The position numbers and the translations under genes were made by a program. Positions 44,134 through 55,821 of a stretch of 64,000 bases of DNA are shown here, piece by piece (the stretch's first letter is position 1; each line of letters starts with the position of its first letter). Location of the stretch: the NCBI GenBank assembly GCA_949316235.1, contig OX438744.1:33786778-33850777 (forward strand), read 5' to 3'. A model generated the notes under the pieces. The model was given only the letters and a program-made list of their open reading frames with translations, searched no databases and was not told the origin of the DNA. This DNA comes from Oegoconia quadripuncta (taxonomy: Eukaryota; Arthropoda; Insecta; Lepidoptera; Autostichidae).

Positions 44134-44414
44134 AACGGGAAAAGAAGTACACCACAGCCTTACAATACTAGAAACAGACGGCAAGTTTACATACTAAAGA
44201 ATTAAATATAATCACATGATAGGCCACGTTTCATGTGATTGTTCACAGGGGCATATGTCTCAAACAAGTCGTAAATTTTTTCACAGAATATTGCGCCGAT
44301 TTCTCTAATGCCAACGTTATAAATTATAATACTTAGTTAGAATCCAGCAAGATCGACTCAATTAATCGCGTATCACTGTTGAAGCAAGTCCGTTTCTAGA
44401 AATAATAGCAGCAG

Positions 44415-44592
44415 ACGACCATTTGGTGTAGTGGATAGTGACCCTGTCTGCGAAACCAATGGTTGCGGGTTTGAATCCCGCAAGGAATAAGTGTTTGTTT
44501 GATGATGTTTACATTATCGGTTATCTATTATTCATGAAATAAGCTTTACTTAGTTTGAGACTAGATGATTGGAATACTTATTAAAAAAAAAA
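44415..44592 (+). mobile_element. tRNA-derived SINE, family C
   Basis: Head CCATTTGGTGTAGTGGATAG and GCGGGTTTGAATCCCGC, then a shortened body, CTTTACTTAGTTTGAGACTA and an A12 tail. Confidence 0.82.
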
Positions 44593-45070
44593 AATTGAAA
44601 ATTCTTTTTCGACTTTTCTGGCGTCATAAATTAATATTGTAGAATAGGAATCTGGTATACCTATCCACCTAACTATACCTATATACGTACCTACATGTAG
44701 ATATACATGAACGGCTAAAATTTCGCGTTCGTATGCGCAATGGAATCTGAAACTAAGCAATGTGAACACCGACCTGCAAACACCTGCTTGACATGCGGAC
44801 GACTGTATACAGCTTATGTGAATGGCATTTAAAAGTAGTGCTGATGACGTAGCAATGTTATACAACGTTACGACAAAGGACTTTGGAACTGCAGGAAAAT
44901 CCGGCAGAAATTAGTCAGGAGATGGTATATAAGCATACACATGATACTTGTATATAGTGATTTGAAAAATTTATTATAATAATTGATAACTCTTTTACCT
45001 TACCAGAGGACCTGTTCGTTATATAGATAACCTCTCACCAAAGTACATGTATACAAAAAAAACGGATTTC
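44593..45070. other. No gene recognised
   Basis: The 94-codon minus frame at 44581-44865 has no known domain. Confidence 0.4.
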
Positions 45071-45071
45071 T

Positions 45072-45200
45072 TGTTATGCATAACGGGTTGGTACTTGTCC
45101 TCAATCACATCTGATGTTAAGTGAAGATGAGGTCGAAGGTGGAAGCGGACTGACCCGGAAACCCCAACACATTTGGGGGACTGGCTATCTTATCTCTGAA
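45072..45200 (-). mobile_element. tRNA-derived SINE, family B, 5'-truncated
   Basis: TTATGCATAACGGGTTGGTA to GGCTATCTTATCTCTGA on the plus strand, truncated at the GTTGTCAGAGATAAG position. Confidence 0.83.
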
Positions 45201-46064
45201 CGATGATGGAATTAAATGATGGCATTAAGTCCTCATGCGTCAGTTTTACCTCATCACACCATTTACTCTTCTTATTATTAAAATTTCTCATTGAAAGAAA
45301 GATTACGAGTATACTGTTAGTAGAGGTATGTACCTACTTGCGCAACTATAACTACCACGCAAAGTCACGGTCACGTAAGGATTACTTATAATCTCTCATG
45401 AGCTGCCTAAATTAGCCTTATCATGAAAAATTGGGAGAAAACCTGCATATTTAAGATATACACACAGTGAAATGGAAAGAAGAAAGAAATATGGCGTAAC
45501 GGCGGCGGACTCATTTCATTTTGATAGTGGTGATAGGTTAAATTAAAATATCTATAAGATGGAAAATGGATTCCAGAGAAACACTCAATCAGTATTTTAG
45601 GATTAATTACTTCTACATATTGATACATCATCATGTCATGGTATGACAAAATGAGCAAGCTCACCTTTATCTTATCATTCTCTTAGCAGGTATGCCTGTC
45701 ACTTTTACATTTATGGGCAAATGCAAAAGTAACAAACTTATAGATCAGAATCAGGGACCACTTGGCAAGTGACAACATATAGGTATATCCACATACGTAC
45801 CTAATAAGTGTACCTACTTAATTATAGGGACGAAATACCAACCAAGAACTTTTTTTTTATGCACGACGGGTTCGTACTCGGGAAAATGATTGGAATCTTC
45901 TAGTCAAAGGAGTGTCTTGCATTGCGGTATTACCAAATTTATACAGCGCTTCATCTAAACATATTTCAAGCTGGGGGTCTGTAAACGCTCATTACATAAG
46001 TCGCTCAAGTTCTATACAAGATATTTCAATAGTACGTTCAACCGTTCAACTCACAATATCATTG
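45201..46064. other. Mostly unassigned; SINE B scrap
   Basis: At 45851-45881 TTTTTTTTATGCACGACGGGTTCGTACTCG is a minimal family B 3' end on the minus strand (given here only as its first and last motifs: ATGCACGACGGG, TTCGTACTCG). No gene recognised. Confidence 0.45.
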
Positions 46065-46414
46065 TTTTTTTTTTTTTTTTTTTTTATGCATAACGGGTTG
46101 GTACTTGACCTCAATCACACCTGATGTTAAGTGAAGATGAGGTCGAAGGTGGAAGCGTACTGACCCGGAAACCCTAACACATTTGGAGGACTGGCTATCT
46201 TAACTCTGACAACCGGAACCAAAACAATGCTATTAACATTGCTGCTTGGCGGCAGATTTAGTGGTAGTTTAGATGGTGGTAGCTAGCCAGGTGGACATTT
46301 AAAATGCCCTACCACCAACCAAACAGAGTACTTAAACATGTACCCCGCTGGGGATCGAACCCGCGACCTCCGAATCGTAAACCCAATGTTGTTTACATTG
46401 AGCCACGGAGGCAG
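46065..46414 (-). mobile_element. tRNA-derived SINE, family B, full length
   Basis: Complete copy with a T21 run (poly-A on the element strand), all body blocks, and a head with GGGGATCGAACCCGCGACC (B box) and CATTGAGCCACGGAGGC (A box). One of two full-length copies, the other at 58799. Confidence 0.88.
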
Positions 46415-47730
46415 TTGTATTCTTCAATTTGGATATCCTTTATTTCCAGGATTCCGTACCTCAAATAGGTAAAAAACGCGAAAAAAGCGGAACCCTCTAA
46501 CACTTTGTCGTCCCTTTGTTTAGAAAGGCTACATGGGAATCCAACTGAAATCACATATAATCACGAACGCCGACAAAGTAGTAGAATAAAATCTTGAAAA
46601 ATATTTTTTTAGGGTACCTCCCCTACAAGTAGAGTAGGGATGAATTTTCTTTTATTTTTATACTTTATCAAATTGGGTGTCGTTGGATAGGATCCGCTTA
46701 AGAAATATAAAGTTTTAAAGAGTTAATTTTTGTTAGAGTTGTAACGTTGTAATGTACATCTATCTGTCTCATAGAAAGTGGTTACCACACCCTGCACTAC
46801 CTACCTGGCTTTGCTTTACGTACAAGGAATTAGCGTTTGTCTTCAATCATATATGATGTTAAGCGAAGATGAGGCCGAAAATCCATCGCTCATGAAGATA
46901 ACATTTTATTTTATTTTATTAAGGACAACAAACAGCTGCACAATTTATTTACTTAATCTAGTTTTACAAAATGATTTGGATCATTGTACAACCAGCAACG
47001 TTATCCACAGGTTACTATTTCGAAGATATAGACAGTGGTACAAAATTGGTTTAATTTAACACTAAAACTTGAATATACCTAAACTAAGTTTAACAATATT
47101 ACCTACAGTTATTACAATAAGTATCTAAATATAGTTTGTAGCATCACAAAATAATTTACCCCTAAAAATATATTAATTAATGCTATATTATTATATTTAG
47201 TACACGATGCATTTACACATTTCACATTTGTTGGGTGGAATTGCGACATACAGACTCATAACCCGAGCACGACATGAGAGTAAGTAAAAATTACTACATG
47301 AGGATCATTACACTATATTTGAGATCGTAGTTGTCAAACTTAAAGGTTACCAGAAGGATAGTAGCCGTGTAATATAATGTAAAACATTCCAGAACATCAA
47401 TACAAAAAGAGAGATCTACCGAACACGTAATTATACCTTAGGTATACAGTTGTATACCTTTACAGCAATCTGTTATTTTTAACGAGTGAACTTTGCCTTC
47501 GCGTAACCACACCCGTCGTGCGTACGCGCATCAATCTACACGTACTACCCATCTCGCGGTGGGAGACATTGTAAAGGGCACCCAGGTCGCAACATGCATC
47601 GCGCATGCGCCAAATGGTCGATGATCGACAATTATTAGGTAATTAATGCAAAACTGCCATAGTACTTGATACGTCTATTGATGTTTATCCACTTATTCTT
47701 ACTTCTAGGGCGCTTAAGTAACAAACATAA
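46415..47730. other. Unassigned; dispersed repeat scraps
   Basis: Positions 46430-46790 contain GGGTACCTCCCCTACAAG and TTGGGTGTCGTTGGATAGGA, which from memory resemble a common lepidopteran dispersed repeat. A degraded SINE B scrap is at 46820-46880. No gene recognised. Confidence 0.4.
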
Positions 47731-48011
47731 TCATCATCTCAGCCCGTAAACATCCCACTGCAGGGATATAGGCCTTCCCTCCTATAATGAGGGAGTATGG
47801 GTCCATAGTCCACTACGCTGGCCCAATGCAGGTTGGGGACTCCACATGACTTTGAATTTTTATTTCTCAGGCATGCAGGTTTCAGAGCAGTCGGATAACT
47901 GCACATAAGTAATTAAATTTAAAAATTCACTGGTACATGGGCTGCCTGGGAATCGAAGCCGGACTTCCCAAATTGGGAGACCGCGCCTTAACGGCTGAGC
48001 CACCGACGCTC
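47731..48011 (-). mobile_element. tRNA-derived SINE, family A
   Basis: From TCATCATCTCAGCCCGTAAA to the head GGGAATCGAAGCCGG and ACGGCTGAGCCACCGACGC. It lacks about 30 bp around the ACCGTTTA hairpin compared with the 17176 copy. Confidence 0.86.
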
Positions 48012-48581
48012 CATAAGTTACCTATAAAATTTGAAGAAACTTATAGGTTTCAGTCAGCCCATCACTAGACGGGAACGATAAATAAATCGGCGCAGACTCA
48101 ACAAAGTGTTACGTAAAACGAAACAGTGCAGGTGCATGCGGACTGGCGTTGGTAATAGACACATATATAGACATATTTATTTGACTTGTTCTTGCGAGTT
48201 GTGGGACTACATTTATTCAACAAGATTCGTCAAAGAACTACACGTATCGACATAGCTTTGAATGTTTGACGAGGCGAGATTGGTGAATATCAGAGGTAGT
48301 TTTAAGCATATTAATCAATCCCTTGCAAGATGCAGACAGCCAACTTTTGCAGATCAGATTGGCTGGCAGACAATTGCCGCCATAGACATGAAACCCGACC
48401 ACTGCACCGCGTTTCGAAGAGATTGAAGTGAAGTCTGTTGAGGATCGGCAGCAAACATAGGCGTAACAAATTCTTACCTATAAATACCTACATCTTAATG
48501 TACTTTTCATTTTCAGCTGCATCTCTACTTCATCAAACTCAAACTATTATCACTATTCATAAAAAATAACTATTTATCCAA
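48012..48581. other. No gene recognised
   Basis: No repeat or coding signal recognised. Confidence 0.4.
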
Positions 48582-48761
48582 CTAGTATTATAAATGCGAA
48601 AGTTTGGATGTTTGTTTGTTGCTCGGACGGATGAACGGATTTGGATGAAATTTGGTATATAAGTAGAATATACCCTGGATAAAGTGAGTAGTTCCCGCGG
48701 GATAAACAAATTTCCGCGATAAAGTTATTCCACGCAGGCGAAGCCGCGGGCGAAAAGCTAG
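48582..48761 (+). mobile_element. Helitron-like non-autonomous element, copy 2
   Basis: CTAGTATTATAAATGCGAAAG start, CCCGCGGGATAAACAAATTT, and GCGGGCGAAAAGCTAG end followed by T. About 45 bp shorter than copies 1 and 3 because of internal deletions. Confidence 0.65.
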
Positions 48762-49179
48762 TAAGCAATAAAAGAGCAATATAATGTCAAATTGACAGCG
48801 CATGCACGAAGTCAAACGCCGTAAAACTTAAAAATTGGGTTTACAACCTAGCCTGAACTACAGGTTGACGAATTTACCTTACGCGGATAGGCTGAGCAAA
48901 ATTTATACATAGCGTATCTAAGTTTACGTGCAGTGATTAAATTCTCTTGACAAAGATCAAGTTAGTAAGAACAGACAACGGTTACTTATAGATCTCAGCT
49001 TTGATTTGTCTGATTTAGGTAGGTTTTGCGAAAATAATGTATTGTTCGTCTGGCTGCTATCAGCATTATATCTAGGTTGCCGCGCAGTGAGTAGGTACCT
49101 AGCAATGTTGCCAGTTACAGGATTATTCTGGGTGTGTCATTGGAGATCTTGAAGCAGCAGTGCCAATTAGTGTTTATCC
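48762..49179. other. No gene recognised
   Basis: No repeat or coding signal recognised. Confidence 0.35.
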
Positions 49180-49540
49180 ATTTCTTACACCAGGATTATC
49201 ATCATCTTCTTGCCTTGGATCCGATTTACTTGAGGTCTGCGCAGTAGGTCTTTTTCTTCCATTCTTCTCTGTAAGCCGTTCCCTCATCATTCTCGCCTTT
49301 TTCGTTCATATCATCCCTCACACAATATACATCCATCTTTTCCGTGGTCTTCCTTTCCATCCATCAACATCTACATTCATTACTCTCATACTAACTTGCG
49401 TTTCATCCATCCTCATAACATGCCCATAGCAAGCCAAACGATTTCCTTTTATCGTTTCTGGCGCTGGTATGGGTGTCACTTTTAAGCTCCCTCTTACTGC
49501 CTTCTTCTTACATCAGGATATTGTACCTAAAATATAGCGA
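49180..49540 (-). pseudogene. RTE-like LINE, C-terminal region
   Basis: Minus strand: VRGSLKVTPI, RLACYGHVMRMDE, VDGWKGRPRKRWMYIV, then after a one-base shift VRDDMNEKGENDE, EEWKKKTYCAD. Same block order as at 38365 (GHV.R.DE, GRP..RW, EWK.KTYCAD). The tail ATGATGATAATCC follows. Inactive remnant. Confidence 0.7.
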
Positions 49541-51270
49541 TTGGTCCATAAGTTTTGGCTGTAAAATAGAAAAGGGTTGAATAATTAAACAGAAACTAAC
49601 AGCCAGTTAGCGCCAATTTCTGGCGTAATCATCATCATCATATCAGCTACAGGACGTCCACTGCTGAACAAAGATAGATTTCTGGCGTAAATACTTAGAT
49701 AAATTATCCTATAAAAAAAAATACACAACGCCTCTTATATAAACTTAATTGTTTAAAAATGTATGAGTCATAAAAATATAACTTCAAAGTTTAGAGTGAC
49801 CATAAACGGAGGAACCGACAACTTAAACGGATTAAGACGGAAAAACTTGTTACTTTATCATATTTGTTCCTTATACAAACAAAATTATGACAAGACATCC
49901 CATTCTGTATCGTGTATTGTTTGAAGTCAAAACTGACATTAAGACGTTCCATTTTCAGTTTTGTAAGGTTGCATCTATTCAAGATTTTGTACAGATACCT
50001 TGAAGCAGATGTGGAATGCCTTCGTGATCCAGAGGTTCCTCACCAAGGCTGTTAAACCATACTCCTAATGGAGACAAACAAACAAATCTATGAACTTTTC
50101 GGGTCTTCTGGGCGGTAACCTGGTTCACATAGTGAGTCATTTTATGGTAAGCTTGAACAAAATCGACACTTTAGTTTTATGTTCCGTGTACGCCTGTTTA
50201 TTTCACATTTCGGCACGTACAATACCCGTGGAGTTGACTGTACGGATAATGAATTGACGTCACCGCGGTACCATATGAGCCATTGTGACATTACCAACAT
50301 GATGTGAGAAAGAGAGAATAAAAATAGCGCAAACGTGCCCCATGTGTTAGTCGAGTAACATCGAACTTTGGTAGAAACTTTAAAATGGCGGCCGTATGAG
50401 ATGGTAAAACCTTACATCGGCTTTTAAAGTCTGCGGTTTGGATCCGACCGACTATAACCGTAATGGCGGACTTTTACTTGAAATGGAGAATAGTGTAGAA
50501 TAAAAAAGTTAGGGATGTACTTTATTATATTCTCTAATAGACAAGTTCAATGGTAATCATATACATACGTGGTTGTCGACTTCGTGCAGACCCCTACATA
50601 GAGCTTCATATCAATACCTATAGTAAATGGCTACATACAACTTAACAACCCTACAGTGTAAGACTGTATACAAAACATACCGCCTCCGTGACTCAATGTA
50701 AACAATCCCCCCTCTTTCAAGTATTAAACTTTCAATTTTTAGAACACCCAAACGCTTGATTGGGATTTCTCTGACCACCCCATTTGGTATAAAGGTTGTG
50801 AATGTGTTGTCACAATTTATAAATATTCCAATATTAGGTACGTGTTGTTTATACAGAATGAGAATGGCATAACATTATTATTGTCATTTTTACTGTGTCA
50901 TTTGAAATCAGCTTCATGAAACATCTGGCTCAGTCTCAATAGATTGAGTTAATATTTATAGAAGTTTAATTCATTAGTATACTTTTATGTGTGAGTGTCG
51001 CATATACGTATTTCTTTAGTCTTGACTGTACATATTATCGTTGAGAAAGAATAGAACAATAATCGAGGCTTCCCACGGTTCCGTCCATTCGTCCGTCTCA
51101 GCAATTAAGGCAACCGGTGTAAATGATAGGAACTAGCGATAGACAAGATGGAAAGAGATAGGGTTAAGCATTTATAATGTTAATTGCTTGTGTCGAATAC
51201 AAATGGATTAAACAATTAACATACTTTTAATTAGTCTCTAATCAAGGAATCAGACATACATAGGGAACTT
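49541..51270. other. Unassigned; several repeat scraps
   Basis: 49626-49670 (TCATCATCATCATATCAGC, GGACGTCCACTGCTGAA) is an RTE 3' scrap. 50195-50240 and 50755-50815 are pieces of repeat R. 50679-50708 is the front of a SINE B head. No gene recognised. Confidence 0.45.
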
Positions 51271-51348
51271 GATCCAATCGATTGGTCTGATAGGTAGTGA
51301 CTGCGCCTTCGAAACAAACGGTTACGGGTTCCAATCCCGGCAACTAAA
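51271..51348 (+). mobile_element. SINE family C head
   Basis: CGATTGGTCTGATAGGTAG and TTACGGGTTCCAATCCCGG with tRNA-like spacing. It ends just before a SINE B 3' end in opposite orientation. Confidence 0.7.
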
Positions 51349-51353
51349 CTTTG

Positions 51354-51439
51354 TATTTTTTTAAGCACAACGGGTCAGCACTTCACCTCTATCACACCTA
51401 ATGTTAAGTGAAGATGAGGTCGAAGGTGTAAGCATACTC
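51354..51439 (-). mobile_element. SINE family B 3' end
   Basis: TTTTTTTAAGCACAACGGG, the ACACCTAATGTTAAGTGAAG and GATGAGGTCGAAGGTGTAAG blocks on the plus strand. Severely 5'-truncated. Confidence 0.75.
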
Positions 51440-52435
51440 TCAATCTCTCTACATACTCTACATCTCAATACATTATAGGATTTTGAAGACATTGATAGTA
51501 CGATTTTTCAAGCAAACCCCGCAGAACGATAAAACTGATTTAGCAACGGATGGCCGTGGAACAATAATTAGCTGTGCAAAATTTCTCCGCTATACTCTTG
51601 CGACATAGACCAAACTGAACTCAGACTAGCTACTAGCCGGCGTACCTGACACAATGTGGATGGTACTAGTTCAAACCCGGTCGAGAAAGTGCGGATAAAT
51701 TCGTTGCAAGCGTCTAGCTTAAACGTACCAAATAGGTATGCGTACACGCATCTCAATTGCACAGGAAAACTTGGATGCTGTGAAAAGGATGAAAGTGGTA
51801 TGGAATCCAGCGAAAGTGCAGATAAATATAAGTACAGGTTTGCTAAAAATGGAATGCAACGACACTTTTAGTCGCTTTTGCACAATGTTGTTGTTCTAGG
51901 TGGAAAGTTGTCTCGTCTTCATCACCATATGTCAAGAAGAAATTAAACAAAAAAACTTGAACCGGAAAAAGCAGGCAATTCAATCAACGTGTTTTTGCCA
52001 GTTTGTTTGTAGAACTCGTCACTGCGTGATTCAAACAAGGAGACCGTCTTCGTATTCTACAGAAAGAGACACTGCAATGTGCACAAGTTCCCACATCGTA
52101 TCGTCGCCCTAATTTTAAATGCAATGCAGTTTGACCCAATAAAGTGAATGACAAATGATCAGCCCATAATAGAGTGCATTAGACTGTGAAGACATAAATT
52201 CAATATCCATCAGATTCTTTTGTATTGAACAATGGACTCCACTATGCAACTGTCGCAGCTGCTATGCTTCAGTAGATAAGGCATAAGGGTAATAAGATTC
52301 ATGGTGCATTACATCGATAACGATCCTTAGCTAGACGCGATTTATTTTGAAGGTGAAGTACTTACCTATACCACAAACCTAAACGATGTAACATTAAATT
52401 AGCCAATCAATAGTCGAATAGCAAAATATTAGGTC
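51440..52435. other. No gene recognised
   Basis: A tRNA-like stretch near 51620-51670 (GATGGTACTAGTTCAAACCC) is weak. Frames at 51568-51871 and 51900-52112 are unassigned. Confidence 0.35.
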
Positions 52436-52796
52436 CTTATCTATGAAATTGGCGTTTTATATGAATAATTTAATTAAGACTGTTTTCTCCTTACAATCAT
52501 TTTTGATTTTTTTTTTGGGAACGGCAAATCGAAATTTAGCTAAACTTTGTATGTATCATCGGATAACATTAAGTTAAGTATAGGCAGCGTTAATTTCTAA
52601 AAGTAACCGCTTCATAAAAATTTCAGCGAATCTAAGAAATGATTATGGGAAGCACATGAAAAGAGCTCTGTTCAAATTTTTTTTATGTGATTTAGGCCAG
52701 AAATTAAAAAAATATTTCATGTGAAACCTTGAAATAATATTCCATTTTCCAAATAAAAAACAAAGCACTCCAATTTCATAGGTAAAGACCCAATAT
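52436..52796. mobile_element. MITE with ATATT(G/A)GGTC ends, copy 2
   Basis: Inverted match to 15254-15611 along its whole length: ATATTAGGTCCTTATCTATG start, GGGAACGGCAAATCG, AGCACATGAAAAGAGCTCTG, and GGTAAAGACCCAATAT end. Substitutions and short indels are scattered. No coding capacity. Confidence 0.8.
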
Positions 52797-53340
52797 TATA
52801 CATTGACACCTACCTATTTAAACTTCAGCACTAGTATGGCGGACGCGATAAACATTTATGTCGCACGAGATATTTGTCCAGTCCTGGTGGAGGAGCAAGC
52901 CAGCTCCTTCAGAGTTTGATGAACCAGGAGTGGCCCTACCACGTGGCCTACCAAATCTGGGGAATTGATCCCCAATTCAGTGCGATTGTGGAAGCCCATC
53001 ACAAAACATGGCGTACTTGCTTTCCTGCCCACTGTGGCTCTGCTCTTTGCGTGGCTGCAGAAAACTCCGTAGTAATTTGGACGCATTGAATAAGATCTTT
53101 TTCGCGTAGTCGGATAATAAGAAAAAAAATAGACATAGCATAAAAATGGCGGATTTATTGATTGACCCTCGCAAAAGTACCTAATTTTCTCTACTATAAT
53201 CTGTATTCTGTGTGTCAATGCTCTCTTCATTTGAAATCTTCTTCTCCTTTTAATATTATCGGCGTGGCTTACCTGTGGACAATAAAGATACCACTTTAGT
53301 TCCGTTGTGAATGTGAAACATATTGTTTTGTAGTGTCTTA
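52797..53340. other. Unassigned, locally GC-richer
   Basis: At 52860-53090 the DNA is visibly GC-richer than its surroundings and open on both strands (71 codons plus, 124 codons minus to 53230). Neither product is recognised; each could be an exon or an unknown repeat. Confidence 0.3.
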
Positions 53341-53568
53341 CTAATATTATAAATGTGAAAGTTTGAATGTTTGTTTGTTTGTTTGTTGCTCAATCACGGC
53401 GAAACGGATAAACGGATTTGGATGAAATTTAGTATATAGGTAGAATATGTACCCTGGATTAAAACATAGGATACTTTTTACCCCGAAAAAGCGAGTAGTT
53501 TCCGCGGGATAAACAAATTTCCCCGATAAAGTTATTCTAAGCAGGCGCAGCCGCGGGCGGAAAGCTAG
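53341..53568 (+). mobile_element. Helitron-like non-autonomous element, copy 3
   Basis: CTAATATTATAAATGTGAAAG start, a (GTTT)4 stretch, AAAACATAGGATACTTTTTA, and GCGGGCGGAAAGCTAG end followed by T. It ends 7 bp before element copy B. Confidence 0.67.
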
Positions 53569-53575
53569 TAATATA

Positions 53576-54432
53576 CAGGGCGTCCCAAAGTTATGGGACA
53601 TGAAGGGGAAGTACCTTAAATATCGTAGATAGTGAATTTTGCTCAAAGAAGACTTTATGTTATTTTTAAAAGTTAGTAATTCTGCATTCATAGATTTTCT
53701 AAAAATTATTTGCTTCGGCTGGGAATCGAACCGACTCAAATGTGAAAAAAAAAACACCCTACTTTTATGATGCCAATCGAAAGAATAGCTAAAAAATAAT
53801 AACTCTGCCTAAGTAACATAGTATTTTAAAAGAAAGGAACAACGTGAAATTAATCATTTTAATCAAATAAAAAACATACATGAAACTGCCGTAGTCAATT
53901 AAGTAGGTATTTTTTTGTAAATTAATTAATTAAATGCTCAAAATGTGATCCCTCTTGTCTTACGCAAATCGCCAATCTTTTAATGAGCCCGCTGCCTGTT
54001 GATTTTCTAATCATTTTATGGTGAACACTCGATGTGATATGGCACAATTCTGTTTGCAACTTATTTACGAATAATCAATGCTATCTTTGGAATGATAATA
54101 TCGCTACTTTTCGAACGTCGTCGGCAATAAATAACTTTCTTGAAATTTGACTCAATCATTTTATGTTGTTCCTTTCTTTTAAAATACTATGTTACTTAGG
54201 CAGAGTTATTATTTTTTAGCTATTCTTTCGATTGGCATCATAAAAGTAGGGTGTTTTTTTTTTCACATTTAAGTCGGTTCGATTCCCAGCCGAAGCAAGT
54301 AATTTTTAGAAAATCTATGAATGCAGAATTACTAACTTTTAAAAATAACATAAAGTCTTCTTTGAGCAAAATTCACTATCTACAATATTTAAGGTACTTC
54401 CCCTTCATGTCCCATAACTTTGGGACGCCCTG
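53576..54432 (+). mobile_element. Copy B: non-autonomous derivative of the DDxD element
   Basis: An 857-bp element with CAGGGCGTCCCAAAG ends, 268-bp-class TIRs and TA on both sides. Same orientation as copy C. Its deletion joins TTTGCAACT (C about 61584) to TTATTTACG (C about 62848) at a shared ACT, removing about 1.26 kb. It keeps about 46 codons from the 3' end of the transposase gene. Deletion points differ from copy A, so the two arose separately. Confidence 0.93.
53922..54060 (-). pseudogene. Transposase C-terminal remnant (copy B)
   Basis: On the minus strand LQTELCHITSSV and on to EGSHFEHLIN-stop at 53922-53924, uninterrupted. Where copy C has GAA TAA TTG this copy has GAA TTG, so B preserves the older reading. 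Confidence 0.85.
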
Positions 54433-54860
54433 TATAAAAGCGAAAGTCACTCTGTCTGTCAGATATATAAAACTCCAAGACAAGAGAGATAAGTTATCGA
54501 GCTTCAAAATGTTTGTATGAAATTCAAGGACTCACGGCGTCACTTCACTAATCGAAAATGAATAGCGAATGTGACTGGGGCACGAGTAGAAGATTCCATA
54601 GGTACAGTCCTATCAAAATGATATCAACGACCGGGATGATCAAAATGTATCTTAACATTTAAGAGAAATGTTCAGGTTCATATCATAATCTATTTTGCTT
54701 TGTTTTATGTCCGCGCCTGCTGTATCAAGGAAAAATGATTTATTGCAATATATATTTAAGGTAAATTTTACATAGATGTTAAGAAGACATGGCTGCTAAT
54801 ATAATTTTGTAGCTGACTATACCTACATCCACAATAATAAGTAAATGCAAAAATCAGAGC
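54433..54860. other. No gene recognised
   Basis: 54530-54600 (CACTAATCGAAAATGAATAG) resembles 27090-27130. No coding signal. Confidence 0.35.
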
Positions 54861-54995
54861 TGTCACAGATAAGATAGCCAGTCCCCCAAATGTGTTGGGG
54901 TTTCCGGGTCAGTACGATTCCACCTTCGACCTCATCTTCACTTAACATCAGGTGTGATTGAGGTCAAGTACGAATCCGTCGTGCATTAAAAAAAA
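54861..54995 (+). mobile_element. tRNA-derived SINE, family B, 5'-truncated
   Basis: TGTCACAGATAAGATAGCCA to GTCGTGCATTAAAAAAAA. Truncated at nearly the same place as the 45072 copy. Confidence 0.83.
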
Positions 54996-55180
54996 TCACT
55001 CTGCCCGTGTGCCAGAGACACGCGATACACAAAAGTCCGAGACCTTCAGCATGCAAAGTAGCCTATGTTCTTCACCAGGTCCCAAGACTACTTCTCTGTA
55101 AAGTTTCAATATCATCGGTTCAGAGATTTAGTCGTGAAACGGTAACAAACAGACGGACACACTTTCGGATTTATAATATT
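54996..55180 (+). repeat. Dispersed repeat ending TTATAATATTAG
   Basis: TTTCAATATCATCGGTTCAG, GTCGTGAAACGGTAACAAAC, GACGGACACACTTTC and TTATAATATTAG, the block order of short Helitron-like lepidopteran repeats. No other copy of this subtype in the window. Confidence 0.4.
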
Positions 55181-55316
55181 AGGGTCGTATTAATAAATCG
55201 TTCCTCAAATTGAGATCGCGTCACAGTGTCAATACCATTTTCTTTTCGTTTTATGCAACAGATTCTCAAGCGTCAACTTAAGGTCATATCAATCTTGGGA
55301 ACCGTTTATTAATACG
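55181..55316. mobile_element. Short MITE (GTATTAATAAA ends)
   Basis: Ends GGGTCGTATTAATAAATCG and, on the minus strand, CGTATTAATAAACGGTTCC; about 136 bp. It is a compact relative of the 97-911 element. No coding capacity. Confidence 0.7.
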
Positions 55317-55821
55317 TTATACTTAGGTATTTATGATTAAGTTAGATGGGAGAGAAATTGAATTGGCAGTTCTTTAAGAAACTCATAAAGCACTTATGTA
55401 TTTATCGGCTAACAATATGCCGTGAGCAACTAGGTCGGAGGTGAGAGGAAATGGAAAGAGAACAAAGAGCGGTAATGTACTACGACAACCAATTGAAACA
55501 TCTTTTCCATTTAGAGAGGTGCAGTTTAAAAGCAATTTCTATCGGCAATCGGTCGCTACTTTAGTGGTCGACATTTTTGGATAATTATGAGAATCGCCGC
55601 ATTGTCAAATAGTTCCATCAATAGAACTAGTGGGAACAAGTCGATGGAGCAAAGAAAAGGAAACCGACCGACCCGCCTATTCAAGTGGCTGTCGAGTCTA
55701 AAGCAACAGTCTAAAAAGATAAATTCTTATTTTTGTGGCCAGAATATGCTGGCCAGACTTGAGAGTTTATATAGATTCTTCGTTAGTCCTTTAATTGGCA
55801 ATAGAAATATATATTGCCAAC
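55317..55821. other. No gene recognised
   Basis: The 87-codon plus frame at 55587-55850 runs into the LINE fragment and may contain decayed reverse transcriptase sequence in its second half; not assignable. Confidence 0.35.
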
